Under the pieces are notes generated by a model. The model saw only the letters and a program-made list of their open reading frames with translations, did no database searches and had not been told where the DNA came from. Shown in pieces: positions 1 through 6,953 of a stretch of DNA of 64,000 bases. Source of the DNA: Microbacteriaceae bacterium PS02070 (lineage in GTDB: Bacteria > Actinomycetota > Actinomycetes > Actinomycetales > Microbacteriaceae); assembly GCA_029959865.1 (NCBI GenBank), contig JASCPE010000001.1, forward strand, positions 1 to 64,000, read 5' to 3'. Both the position numbers and the translations under genes were made by a program. How positions within the stretch are numbered: the stretch's first letter is position 1; every line of letters begins with the position of its first letter.

Positions 1-1
1 G

Positions 2-217
2 ATCAGCTTCCGCCGCGCCGCCCGCATGCACCACCTCGGCGTCGGCGCCCACCACCGCGGCACACCCGTGCTCCTACTCGCCGACAACACCACCGTCACC
101 ATCATCGCAACCCGCACCGGCGAGATCATCGCCACCAACCAGATCCAACCCGACAAGACCTACTGGCGCAACACGATGAAAGCCCCCGGCCGATGGCCGG
201 AGGCTCCCAGAACGTGA
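2..217 (+). mobile_element. IS481-type transposase, C-terminal fragment (runs off the left edge)
   Basis: An open frame enters from the left edge and ends at 217. The visible part (about 71 residues from position 2) has the conserved tail of IS481-family transposases: Arg-Arg-Ala-Ala-Arg-x-His-His-Leu-Gly-Val-Gly, then the strand-rich stretch VTIIATRTGEI and a terminal YWRN region. The catalytic DDE core would lie outside the window, so completeness cannot be judged. A small hairpin (186-200) sits inside the last codons and an 18-bp direct repeat follows. The frame points toward the 3' end of tRNA-Tyr. Family assignment is by remembered pattern, not by search; another DDE family is possible. 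Confidence 0.65.
186..200 (+). terminator. Short hairpin at end of transposase frame
   Basis: CCGGCC and GGCCGG form a perfect 6-bp stem around a GAT loop. GCC/GGC flanks at 182-184 and 202-204 could extend it across one mismatch. There is no T tract, so termination is only a possibility. Confidence 0.3.
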
Positions 218-256
218 CCTATGACGCGACTCACATGAGACCTATGACGCGACTCA
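216..256. repeat. 18-bp direct repeat pair between transposase and tRNA-Tyr
   Basis: GACCTATGACGCGACTCA occurs at 216-233 and again, identical, at 239-256, a period of 23 bp. The second copy ends 9 bp before the tRNA-Tyr 3' end. The repeat probably belongs to the right end of the insertion element, for example a duplicated terminal repeat or transposase site. The left end that would prove this is outside the window. Confidence 0.6.
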
Positions 257-265
257 TCACATCGG

Positions 266-347
266 TGGCGAGTGAGGGATTCGAACCCCCGAAGTCGAAG
301 ACGGCTGATTTACAGTCAGATCCCTTTGGCCACTTGGGTAACTCGCC
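266..347 (-). tRNA. tRNA-Tyr (anticodon GTA)
   Basis: The minus strand folds as a class II tRNA of 82 nt. The acceptor GGCGAGT pairs with ACTCGCC, with A as discriminator. The D stem is CCC/GGG. The anticodon loop CTGTAAA carries GTA. The variable arm has GTC/GAC closing a TTC loop, and the T stem carries TTCGAAT. One T/C mismatch is present at the top of the anticodon stem. The CCA end is not fully encoded (CCG follows). Tyr tRNAs are class II in bacteria, which fits. Its 3' end faces the IS fragment. Confidence 0.95.
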
Positions 348-433
348 AAGGCGCACCCGCCCAGCTTGTACAGTCGACCGGAGGCGCAAGCATCAATATT
401 ACCCGTACGATCGCGCCCGCGGAAACCAAGCCC

Positions 434-925
434 CTAGGCGGCGGTGGCGAGCACCTGTTCCACGAAGGATTCGATGCGGGTGCGGGTGCCGTCGATGCGC
501 CGATCGACGCTGGCCCGAAGCTCACTGGGAGCGAGGGGAGCCGCAAGGCGCACGTTCTCATGACAGGACAGGTCGGCGCAGATATAGGTACCCACGCTGT
601 CGCCACGCTCCCCCGCGCGCCCTGCCCGGCGGGCGGTGAACAGCGCCACCTGGTCGGCCGGCTGCATCGTGTGGCACAGGTTGCACATTGCCGCGCGGGC
701 AAGGCTCGCTCCGTTCGAGGCGCGCAGAACGATGCCCGTCGGCTCGCCATCAACCTCGGCGACGACGTAGCCCCGCCCTCGGTTGCGGGGGTCACGCCAG
801 GCGAGGAAATCGAGATGATCCCATTCGGTCAGCACGAAGTCGTGCGGGAGCGCAACCTGCTCCTTCTCTTCCTCCGACGCGTTCACGATCACGTCGAGAA
901 TCTCTTCTTCGGTAAGAGCCTGCAT
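434..925 (-). CDS. FBP-domain (EF-G-binding, treble-clef zinc finger) protein
   Basis: This 163-aa protein matches the actinobacterial FBP domain family. The family is related to the C-terminal treble-clef zinc finger of FusB-type proteins, which bind elongation factor G and rescue fusidic-acid-stalled ribosomes. The zinc-ligand pattern is visible as CNLCH near residue 81 and a second C-x4-CHEN element near residue 118. The N-terminal half is helical and acidic. ATG at 925 is chosen because a TAAAAT hexamer lies exactly 6 nt upstream (932-937) and no Shine-Dalgarno is seen, as expected for a leaderless mRNA. Whether it confers fusidic acid tolerance cannot be read from sequence. Confidence 0.85.
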   Translation of the reverse strand: MQALTEEEILDVIVNASEEEKEQVALPHDFVLTEWDHLDFLAWRDPRNRGRGYVVAEVDGEPTGIVLRASNGASLARAAMCNLCHTMQPADQVALFTARRAGRAGERGDSVGTYICADLSCHENVRLAAPLAPSELRASVDRRIDGTRTRIESFVEQVLATAA

Positions 926-931
926 GCGGCC

Positions 932-937
932 ATTTTA
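932..937 (-). promoter_or_regulatory. -10 element, leaderless FBP gene
   Basis: TAAAAT on the minus strand, 6 nt from the ATG at 925. The spacing puts the transcript start on the start codon. Confidence 0.55.
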
Positions 938-1077
938 GGAAGCCGTCGCCAGCATCGGGGCGCGCGGCGACGAATGCGGACATCGAGCCCGAGCAATGGA
1001 GGGTCTCTGCACGCGATCGACGCCAGCGCTCCGCCACCGGATGGTGCGCCGCGCCGCGAAGGAATCGGTGCGCACCG

Positions 1078-1548
1078 TCACGAGGACGTCAGTACCTTCC
1101 GCAGATACACGGCCGTTTCGGTCTCCTTCTGGCGGGTCCCGTCAGCGTCCACATACTCGTACGTGTAGGTCTCACGTCGGCCCGTCGGCAGGTAGCCCAG
1201 GCGCTCGTAGAGTCTGCGCGCATCGAAGTTGTCGACACCGACGCCGATCTCCAGTGCACCGTCCTGGCGCGCTTCACGCTCCGCCGCCACGATGATCGCG
1301 TTGCCGATCCCTCGGCCCCGTCGTGGCTCATCAACCTGCAGATTCTTCAGCTCCGGCGGCTGGGTCCACTCCAGATAGCCCCCGCCGACGGGGATGTCGT
1401 CTTCCCAGGCGACGAGGTACAGCCCGCGACCGGCTTGCTGCGCCGTGAACAGTGACCGGGCGACGCCCGCACCGGGAGGCTCTCGTGACTCGATGATCGC
1501 CACCTCGTGCGAGGTGCACCGACGTATCGCCACGGAGTTGGAGACCAT
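1078..1548 (-). CDS. GNAT family N-acetyltransferase
   Basis: A 156-aa GCN5-related acetyltransferase. The acetyl-CoA-binding motif A is visible as the stretch LKNLQVDEPRRGRGIGNAII, in the pattern R/Q-x-x-G-x-G/A. It is followed by the usual ARRLYERLGY motif, in which a Tyr acts near the thiolate. A longer frame runs back to 1677 but would overlap the divergent yajQ gene and its promoter. ATG at 1548, preceded by GAGGA on the minus strand, is therefore preferred. The substrate is unknown. Confidence 0.8.
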   Translation of the reverse strand: MVSNSVAIRRCTSHEVAIIESREPPGAGVARSLFTAQQAGRGLYLVAWEDDIPVGGGYLEWTQPPELKNLQVDEPRRGRGIGNAIIVAAEREARQDGALEIGVGVDNFDARRLYERLGYLPTGRRETYTYEYVDADGTRQKETETAVYLRKVLTSS

Positions 1549-1588
1549 TCCTCGAGTATCTCCCTCTGCCGCCGAGACCGACGGCGGG

Positions 1589-1594
1589 TAGATT
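1589..1594 (+). promoter_or_regulatory. -10 element of yajQ (leaderless)
   Basis: TAGATT lies exactly 6 nt upstream of the yajQ ATG (1601), with no Shine-Dalgarno between. Confidence 0.55.
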
Positions 1595-1600
1595 GGTCGA

Positions 1601-2089
1601 ATGGCCGATTCATCATTCGACATCGTCTCCAAGGTCGACCACCAGGAGGCGGACAACGCCCTCAACCAGGCTCGCAAGGAGGTCGAGCAGCGCTACGACT
1701 TCCGCGGAACGGACACCTCCATCGAGTGGAGCGGCGAGACGATCCTCATCAAGGCGAACAGCGAAGAACGCGCGAAGGCTGCGCTCGATGTCTTCCAGTC
1801 GAAGCTCATCAAGCGCGGCATCTCGCTGAAGTCGCTCGAGTCCGGTGACCCGACCCCCTCGGGCAAGGAGTTCCGGATCGTCTCGACCCTGAAGGACGGC
1901 ATCTCTCAGGAGAACGCGAAGAAGATCTCCAAGATCATTCGCGACGAGGGACCGAAGTCCGTGAAGTCTCAGATCCAGGGCGACGAGCTTCGTGTGCAGT
2001 CGAAGTCGCGCGATGATCTGCAAGAGGTTCAGCGGCTCCTGAAGGCTGCCGACCTCGACGTCGATCTCCAGTTCGTCAACTACCGCTAG
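1601..2089 (+). CDS. yajQ: YajQ family nucleotide-binding protein (UPF0234)
   Basis: This 162-aa protein is a full-length YajQ: it opens with the family hallmark [17 protein letters not shown] and carries YDFRGT near residue 32. In proteobacteria YajQ proteins bind cyclic di-GMP or other nucleotides and act as cytosolic effectors with transcription factors; the role in actinobacteria is not established. The two ferredoxin-like halves are visible as the repeated beta-alpha pattern. A TAGATT -10 hexamer 6 nt upstream supports the ATG. The stop codon overlaps the GTG start of the next gene by one base, so the two are probably co-translated. Confidence 0.93.
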   Translation: MADSSFDIVSKVDHQEADNALNQARKEVEQRYDFRGTDTSIEWSGETILIKANSEERAKAALDVFQSKLIKRGISLKSLESGDPTPSGKEFRIVSTLKDGISQENAKKISKIIRDEGPKSVKSQIQGDELRVQSKSRDDLQEVQRLLKAADLDVDLQFVNYR

Positions 2090-2427
2090 TGGCCACGACC
2101 GAGCCGGGCTTCCAACGCAACGCGTTGCTGCCGGGCATCATCCTGGCAGCGGCGTGCGTCGCGGGCATCCCGTTGATCGCGTCCGAGACGGGGTCGACGG
2201 TGATCCGCTTCATCGTGACGATCTTTGCGCTCATCATCGCCGTGTTCGCGGTGCAGGCAGGGCAGTGGTGGTGGGGGATCCCGATGGCGGCGATCGCCAT
2301 CGCCTGGAACCCCGTGTTCCCGTTCGCACTCGATGGATCGTGGTGGATCACCGCCCACGTGGTCGCGGCAGCGCTCGGCGTCGTCGCCGGCGGGCTCATC
2401 CGATCGCCTCGTTCAACGCCGCGCTGA
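2089..2427 (+). CDS. DUF6804 family small membrane protein
   Basis: A 112-aa protein with about four hydrophobic segments (around residues 10-30, 34-50, 56-75 and 83-105), rich in Trp around QAGQWWWGIP and WNPVFPF. This is the pattern of the uncharacterised actinobacterial DUF6804 family. The GTG start overlaps the yajQ stop (TAGTG), implying translational coupling. No catalytic motif is seen; function unknown. Confidence 0.75.
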   Translation: MATTEPGFQRNALLPGIILAAACVAGIPLIASETGSTVIRFIVTIFALIIAVFAVQAGQWWWGIPMAAIAIAWNPVFPFALDGSWWITAHVVAAALGVVAGGLIRSPRSTPR

Positions 2428-2518
2428 GGGGCGGCTGCGGGAGCTCCAGAGCGTCGGCCTCTTCTCCCCAAGTGCGCCGTCTGCGACGGTTCTCCACGGG
2501 AATTTTTTGGCCGGCGAT

Positions 2519-2545
2519 CAGGGGCTTAAATGTCGGAGGCCCCTG
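2519..2545. promoter_or_regulatory. Perfect inverted repeat in front of the DUF222-HNH gene
   Basis: CAGGGGC (2519-2525) and GCCCCTG (2539-2545) are perfect 7-bp arms around a 13-nt spacer holding AAATGTCGGAG. The element ends just before the -10-like CACAAT (2547-2552). It could be an operator or a binding site for the HNH protein itself. From memory, similar GTCGG-AGGCCCCTG leaders precede many actinobacterial DUF222/13E12 genes. Confidence 0.5.
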
Positions 2546-2546
2546 C

Positions 2547-2552
2547 CACAAT
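2547..2552 (+). promoter_or_regulatory. -10 element of DUF222-HNH gene
   Basis: CACAAT, 6 nt upstream of the ATG at 2559; TTGAGGC intervenes. Consistent with a leaderless start directly beside the inverted repeat. Confidence 0.4.
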
Positions 2553-2558
2553 TGAGGC

Positions 2559-4034
2559 ATGAACCCACTCGATTCGCCCTCACCCGACGAAGCTGACGCT
2601 CTTCGCGGTCAGGTCGCTGGGGAGGGCGAGCGCTCTCATGCGGTTCCGACGGGCGGGCCCGAAACTGACTCTCCCATCCCCTCCCTGATCGATGCCTATG
2701 TTGCGAGCCGCCGCATCCGTGCCGCGGCGGACGCGTCGGCGGCGAACATCCTGTACCTCCTCCTGAGCCTCGCGTTGGAAGATGAAGATGTCAGATCCTC
2801 GTCTACCCAGAGCGATTTGGCTGTCCGCGAGCTGGCCGCCGAGATCGGCGCAGCCGCGCACGAATCCGATCGGCACGTGCAGCGGGAGTTGGATCGCGCG
2901 TTCGACCTCGTCACGCGCTTTCCTGCCACGCTGGCGGCACTGACGAACGGTCGCATCAGCGCCGCTCACGTGTCGGTGATTGTCGATGCGGGAGCACTCC
3001 TCAGTGACGACGCAGCGCGCGCCGAGTACGAGGGTCGAATCGTGGAGATCGCCGCGGCGGAGTCGTCGAATCGGCTGCGCCGGTTCGCGCGGTCGGCGGC
3101 CGAGGAACTCGCGCCGCAGTCCCTCCAAGAGCGCCACGATGTGGCCGCGCAGGCACGGTGCGTGTTCGTTACCGACCTCGACGACGGCATGGCGCGTTTG
3201 TCGGCCGATCTCCCGGCAACGCTCGCGCACGGCGCGCTGGACCGTCTGACGCGGATGGGAAAGGCCGTCATCGAGCAGAATCCAGAGGATGAGCGTACGC
3301 TCGCGCAGGTGCGCGCGGACCTGCTGGCAGAGCTCACGCTGACGGGTGCACCTTCCGGACACGATGCCACCGAGCTTCTCGGAGCAATACGGGCCGAAGT
3401 ACAAGTCGTCGTGCCGATTCTCACTCTGCTCAATGACGACGGCACACCCTCGGACGGCGTCGAAGGCGTCCAGCACTCACCCGCCATGCTGGAGGGCCGC
3501 CAGCCGATCGATGTGGCGACCGCGCGGCGGCTTGCCGGGTCCGCCGCGGGGTGGACACGGGTGATGACCGATCCGATCAGCGGAATCTCACTCGCGGTGG
3601 ACCGCTATCGACCGTCCGCTGAACTTCGTCGCTCCCTGCGAGCACTGGACGAGCGCTGCCGCTTCCCTGGGTGCGCCCACCTTGCCCGGCGATGCGATAT
3701 CGACCACGTCGTGGACGCCGCGTACGGCGGGCCAACGTCCGCCGATAACCTCTCGCACCTCTGCCGCCGACACCACGTTCTCAAACACCACAGTCGCTGG
3801 GAGGTTGAGAAGGCTCGCGACGGCACGGTCACGTGGACGAGCCCTTACCGGCGCCGATACGAGGACGTGGGGTCCCCGATGGTTCCCCGATACTCGAGGA
3901 GTTCCCCCACGGGCGTTCAATTCGTTCCCGTACGTGATGTGAGGCCGCGCGCCGATGCTGAGGGCATGACCAGGACCGACCCAACAGCTCGCGCGAGCCA
4001 GGAGGATGACCCGGGTCCGCCGGCGCCGTTCTGA
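2559..4034 (+). CDS. DUF222 / HNH endonuclease signature protein (13E12 repeat family)
   Basis: A 491-aa protein. An N-terminal helical DUF222 region (about residues 30-330) is followed by a classical HNH nuclease motif: CRFPGC near residue 367, the DIDHVV core with the catalytic His, then LCRRHHVLKH. These proteins are abundant and multicopy in actinobacteria, with homology to mycobacterial REP13E12 elements that serve as phage integration sites. Their biological role is not settled. The Pro/Arg-rich tail after residue 440 looks disordered. The perfect inverted repeat upstream is a probable regulatory site. It may be a domesticated selfish element. Confidence 0.88.
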   Translation: MNPLDSPSPDEADALRGQVAGEGERSHAVPTGGPETDSPIPSLIDAYVASRRIRAAADASAANILYLLLSLALEDEDVRSSSTQSDLAVRELAAEIGAAAHESDRHVQRELDRAFDLVTRFPATLAALTNGRISAAHVSVIVDAGALLSDDAARAEYEGRIVEIAAAESSNRLRRFARSAAEELAPQSLQERHDVAAQARCVFVTDLDDGMARLSADLPATLAHGALDRLTRMGKAVIEQNPEDERTLAQVRADLLAELTLTGAPSGHDATELLGAIRAEVQVVVPILTLLNDDGTPSDGVEGVQHSPAMLEGRQPIDVATARRLAGSAAGWTRVMTDPISGISLAVDRYRPSAELRRSLRALDERCRFPGCAHLARRCDIDHVVDAAYGGPTSADNLSHLCRRHHVLKHHSRWEVEKARDGTVTWTSPYRRRYEDVGSPMVPRYSRSSPTGVQFVPVRDVRPRADAEGMTRTDPTARASQEDDPGPPAPF

Positions 4035-4052
4035 GTCGTATGCGCTGCCAGC

Positions 4053-4086
4053 CCCGACCCGGCCCGACCCGACCCGACCCGACCGA
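4053..4086. repeat. CCCGA pentanucleotide repeat
   Basis: Six tandem CCCGA units (one is CCCGG) lie just after the DUF222-HNH gene. It is a simple-sequence tract with no coding role seen. Confidence 0.8.
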
Positions 4087-4097
4087 TGCTGGGCTCC

Positions 4098-4119
4098 CCT
4101 CGCTCAGAGTCCAGCGAGG
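4098..4119. terminator. Hairpin between convergent genes
   Basis: CCTCGCT pairs with AGCGAGG (7 bp, 8-nt loop) between the convergent HNH and acetyltransferase genes. It has no T tract and is a candidate bidirectional terminator. Confidence 0.45.
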
Positions 4120-4166
4120 AAGCACTCATGCCCGCGCGCACCCACGCGGGCTCCACCTGGGATCTG

Positions 4167-4640
4167 TCACATCGCGGCCTCGAGGAGGCGTGACCACGCG
4201 ACTTCGGTGCCCAACTGCCCGGTCTGCTTGAACAGCCGCACCTGATGCGTGTCGGCGAGCGCCTCAGCAAGCTCGTCCCGGTCAGCACCCTCAAATCCGA
4301 GCGTCCGCCAGAACGGCCCCGAGCGTCGGCTGAATAACCACGCTCTCCCGGCTCCTTCGGCAGCAGCACGCTCAAGCGCGAACTTCGCGAGCGCGGTACC
4401 TTGCCCACGCGATCGCTGAATCGGACTGACCGCCACGCTCCGGATGAGGGCATGACGACCGTCACCGCTGACCTCGTACCCGGTGCTACCGACGATGGCG
4501 CCGCTCTGATCGCGCTCGATCCACAGCCGCACGCTCGGCGTATCCAGACCGCTCAGCGTGAGATCTACCTCGTCTAAGAACGTCGCGAGGGCTTCGACAT
4601 CGACCGTGCGACACCCTTCGAGCTCCACCCCGCCAGTCAA
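4167..4640 (-). CDS. GNAT family N-acetyltransferase, ArsN2-like
   Basis: A GCN5-related acetyltransferase of up to 157 aa. The CoA-binding motif is IRSVAVSPIQRSRGQGTALA. The C-terminal half (RAWLFSRRSGPFWRTLGFE, then a DELAEAL stretch and a short tail ending near TGQLG) resembles ArsN2-type acetyltransferases associated with arsenic tolerance. No ars operon is nearby, so the substrate is open. The outer start is TTG at 4640; an in-frame GTG at 4628 is an equally plausible start because neither has a clear ribosome site or -10 at leaderless distance. Confidence 0.7.
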   Translation of the reverse strand: MTGGVELEGCRTVDVEALATFLDEVDLTLSGLDTPSVRLWIERDQSGAIVGSTGYEVSGDGRHALIRSVAVSPIQRSRGQGTALAKFALERAAAEGAGRAWLFSRRSGPFWRTLGFEGADRDELAEALADTHQVRLFKQTGQLGTEVAWSRLLEAAM

Positions 4641-5043
4641 CCATCGGGACAGGCGCTCGCTGAACGCCGGGGAAGCGCATCACGTACCCCGCTGGCCAGC
4701 ACTCGGCTCCCGTAGTCACGAGAGCGCCTCGGCGTCACCGGGCCGCAGAAACAGGGACGGACAATCGAGCCAGCGCACGCGTGCGAACGAGCTCGTCATC
4801 CGAGCCGACCGTGGAGACCCACGGCGTAATAGGAATGGGACGGCGGCAATCGCACGGGTAACGTCGAGGCGGCAACGCCCGCATGGCCCGCGTCACCCCG
4901 CGGACGCTCGGACCGCGCGGCAGGACTGACCGACCGGGCCGTGTGAGATCGCCGAACACCCTGTCTGTGCCACTGCACGGCGCACCAGTGCGCCCACGCC
5001 ACCAATGACAACACATACGCCCACCGCAGGAAGGACCACTCCC
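4641..5043. other. 403-bp intergenic region, nothing recognised
   Basis: The region lies between the divergent acetyltransferase and luxS genes. I find no convincing reading frame, tRNA, riboswitch consensus or strong hairpin, although its length suggests that it holds the luxS promoter. A good ribosome site (AGGAAGGA, 5028-5034) closes it. Confidence 0.5.
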
Positions 5044-5517
5044 ATGGCCGATGTTGAGAGCTTCACGCTGGACCACACAGCGGTCCGCGCGCCGTATGTG
5101 CGGCTGATCGCCGTCGAGCACGGGCCTCGCGGCGACGCGATCTCGAACTTCGACGTGCGCTTCGTCCAACCGAACGAGGGAGAGATCCCGACGGCGGGCC
5201 TCCACACTATCGAGCACCTCTTGGCCAGCCTCCTGCGCGACAGGCTCGCCGGGCTCATCGACATCTCGCCATTCGGGTGCCGCACCGGCTTCCATCTCAT
5301 CGCGTGGGGAGAGCCGGCGATCGCCGACCTCGTCACCGCCATCACCGACAGCCTCCGAGCGATCGCCGAGGACATCACGTGGGAGGACGTGCCCGGCGTC
5401 GACGCATTCAGCTGCGGCAACTACCGCGACCACAGCCTCCACTCCGCCCGCGAATGGTCGAAAGCGATCCTCGCTCAAGGGATCAGCCTGGACGCCTTCG
5501 AACGGGTAGGCGTGTGA
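5044..5517 (+). CDS. luxS: S-ribosylhomocysteine lyase LuxS
   Basis: LuxS cleaves S-ribosylhomocysteine to homocysteine and DPD, the precursor of autoinducer-2, as part of the activated methyl cycle. The metal-binding HTIEH motif falls at H54, E57 and H58. The catalytic Cys sits in [12 protein letters not shown] (C79) and the third metal Cys in [12 protein letters not shown] at 5044 gives 157 aa, the normal length, and follows AGGAAGGA at 9-nt spacing; an upstream ATG at 5005 would add 13 residues but has no such site. The stop codon overlaps the GTG of a short-chain dehydrogenase (GTGA). A nucleosidase that could supply the substrate is encoded at 51538 but is unlinked. Confidence 0.95.
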   Translation: MADVESFTLDHTAVRAPYVRLIAVEHGPRGDAISNFDVRFVQPNEGEIPTAGLHTIEHLLASLLRDRLAGLIDISPFGCRTGFHLIAWGEPAIADLVTAITDSLRAIAEDITWEDVPGVDAFSCGNYRDHSLHSAREWSKAILAQGISLDAFERVGV

Positions 5518-6278
5518 CGGCGACGTTCCCCGAACTCCGCGGCAGGGTCGTCCTCGTGACCGGCGCCGCAAGCGGCATCGGCGCGGGAATCGCCGAGGCA
5601 TTCCGCGACCAGGGCGCCACGGTCGTCGGCGCCGACCTGTCCTTCGAGGGCACCGATGCCGCCAGCGGCAAAGTCCATCTCGACGTCTCCGACCGCGCCA
5701 GCGTCGACCGGGCCTTCGCCGCTGTCGAGGAGTCGTTCGGCGCCGTCGAGGTCGCCGTGAACGCCGCAGGAACCTCCACGATGGCCTATGCCATCGATAC
5801 GACCGAGGCCGAGTGGGACCGCAACCTGGACGTCAACGCCAAGGGGTCACTCTTCGTCGCCCAGCGTGCGGCGCGCGCAATGCAGGCCAGCGGAACCGCA
5901 GGCCGGATCATCCTCATCGCCTCGCAGGCCGCCAAGAACGGCTACCGCGGGATGTCCGCCTACGTCGCCTCGAAGCATGCCGTCCTCGGCCTCACCCGGA
6001 CGCTGGCAATCGAGCTCGCCCCCGATGGCATCCTCGTCAACGCGATCTGTCCCGGCATCATCGAGACGCCGATGAAGCACCGCGAGCGCCACGAGGGCGC
6101 CCAGGTCCGCGGCGTGACAGCCGCCGACATCGAAGCCGAAGACCGTTCCCAGGTGCCCCTCGGGCGTACCGGCACGACGGCCGACGTCGCCGGCGTCGCG
6201 CTGTTCCTTGCCAGCGACCTGGCCTCCTACCTCACCGGCCAGGGACTGAACGTCACCGGCGGCATGACGATGCACTGA
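5514..6278 (+). CDS. SDR family NAD(P)-dependent oxidoreductase coupled to luxS
   Basis: A classical short-chain dehydrogenase of 254 aa. The cofactor loop TGAASGIG is at 16-23. The catalytic Ser is near 137, with Tyr150 and Lys154 in [18 protein letters not shown] follows the active site, and the terminal GGMTMH is typical. The usual NNAG motif is changed to VNAAG. GTG at 5514 shares its bases with the luxS stop (4-bp overlap), so it is translationally coupled. A longer frame exists upstream but only inside luxS. Linkage to luxS suggests a substrate linked to DPD/AI-2 or methyl-cycle products, which is inference; the family is too broad for a substrate call. Confidence 0.88.
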   Translation: MTATFPELRGRVVLVTGAASGIGAGIAEAFRDQGATVVGADLSFEGTDAASGKVHLDVSDRASVDRAFAAVEESFGAVEVAVNAAGTSTMAYAIDTTEAEWDRNLDVNAKGSLFVAQRAARAMQASGTAGRIILIASQAAKNGYRGMSAYVASKHAVLGLTRTLAIELAPDGILVNAICPGIIETPMKHRERHEGAQVRGVTAADIEAEDRSQVPLGRTGTTADVAGVALFLASDLASYLTGQGLNVTGGMTMH

Positions 6279-6322
6279 CGCTGTCCCGCGTCCCGCGGCG
6301 ACCCGGCGACCCCGGCGACCCG

Positions 6323-6634
6323 TCAGCGAGCCAGCGCGTCCCAGTCGACCTCGATGACCGACGGGTCGCTGCGCGAGATACGCGCGGGCAGCACGCGGCC
6401 TTCCGCCGGCCAGTACCTGCGGTCGAAGACCATCTCCGTCATCGTGAGGCGTTCGCCGGCGACACCCGCCACGATAGGCACGACCGTGATCGTCGCCTCC
6501 TGATAACGGCGACGCCCGGCGGGATCCGTGATGCCGACAACACGCACGGCGCCGTCGTCGGCGTCGGCAAGGGGGTCACGGGTGATCCGCTCCAGAGCGT
6601 GTGCCACCTGTTCCCACTCGTCCTCCTCCGCCAT
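6323..6634 (-). CDS. Hypothetical protein
   Basis: A 103-aa acidic protein without membrane segments or cysteines. Features that can be seen are an N-terminal helix (EEDEWEQVAHALERI), a beta-rich middle, and the C-terminal pattern FDRRYWPAEGRVLPARI. I do not recognise the family. The start is supported by TAGACT placed 6 nt before the ATG (6641-6646). It lies convergent to the SDR gene. Confidence 0.65.
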   Translation of the reverse strand: MAEEDEWEQVAHALERITRDPLADADDGAVRVVGITDPAGRRRYQEATITVVPIVAGVAGERLTMTEMVFDRRYWPAEGRVLPARISRSDPSVIEVDWDALAR

Positions 6635-6640
6635 ATCGCG

Positions 6641-6646
6641 AGTCTA
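6641..6646 (-). promoter_or_regulatory. -10 element (leaderless) of hypothetical gene
   Basis: TAGACT on the minus strand, 6 nt from the ATG at 6634. Confidence 0.55.
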
Positions 6647-6709
6647 GGGCGAGAGGCCCCGTCCGGCGCGCGCGTAGGATCGAGACGTCCGCCGATGAAG
6701 GGAACCGCC

Positions 6710-6892
6710 ATGGGCCACGACAAGAACGATGAACTGCGCAGCGAAAATCTCCGCGACGAAGAGCGTCGCGAGAGCACGCACGAGAACATCGAGTTCGCGA
6801 CCGCAGGCGAAGACGCCCTCACCGACGACATCGGATCGCAGGACGAGCGCCGTCACGACGGTGATCGCGCACACCACCACGACGAAGACTGA
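6710..6892 (+). CDS. Small acidic, His-rich hypothetical protein (60 aa)
   Basis: A short highly charged reading frame starting MGHDKNDELRSENLRDEERR and ending in a His/Asp cluster (HHHDED). A GAAGGGA ribosome site sits 6 nt before ATG 6710. The high charge and absence of hydrophobic residues suggest an intrinsically disordered protein; the His/Asp tail could bind metal. I recognise no family. It could be missed by gene callers because a longer frame runs through from the SDR region. Confidence 0.55.
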   Translation: MGHDKNDELRSENLRDEERRESTHENIEFATAGEDALTDDIGSQDERRHDGDRAHHHDED

Positions 6893-6953
6893 CCGCTGAA
6901 CGAGCGCGACCACCGTCGCGCAGCCGCCTTCCTCACGCGGCATGGAGACCGGC

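Noticed and set aside
272..1168. A 298-codon plus frame over the tRNA and FBP gene
   Set aside because: It runs through tRNA-Tyr and antisense to the FBP-domain protein; no family pattern.
4053..4086. CCCGA repeats as iterons or an origin
   Set aside because: A five-base simple repeat between convergent genes; no DnaA boxes or AT-rich stretch nearby.
4641..5043. SAH or SAM riboswitch upstream of luxS
   Set aside because: The region was searched by eye for conserved aptamer cores and none was found; only a good ribosome site is seen.
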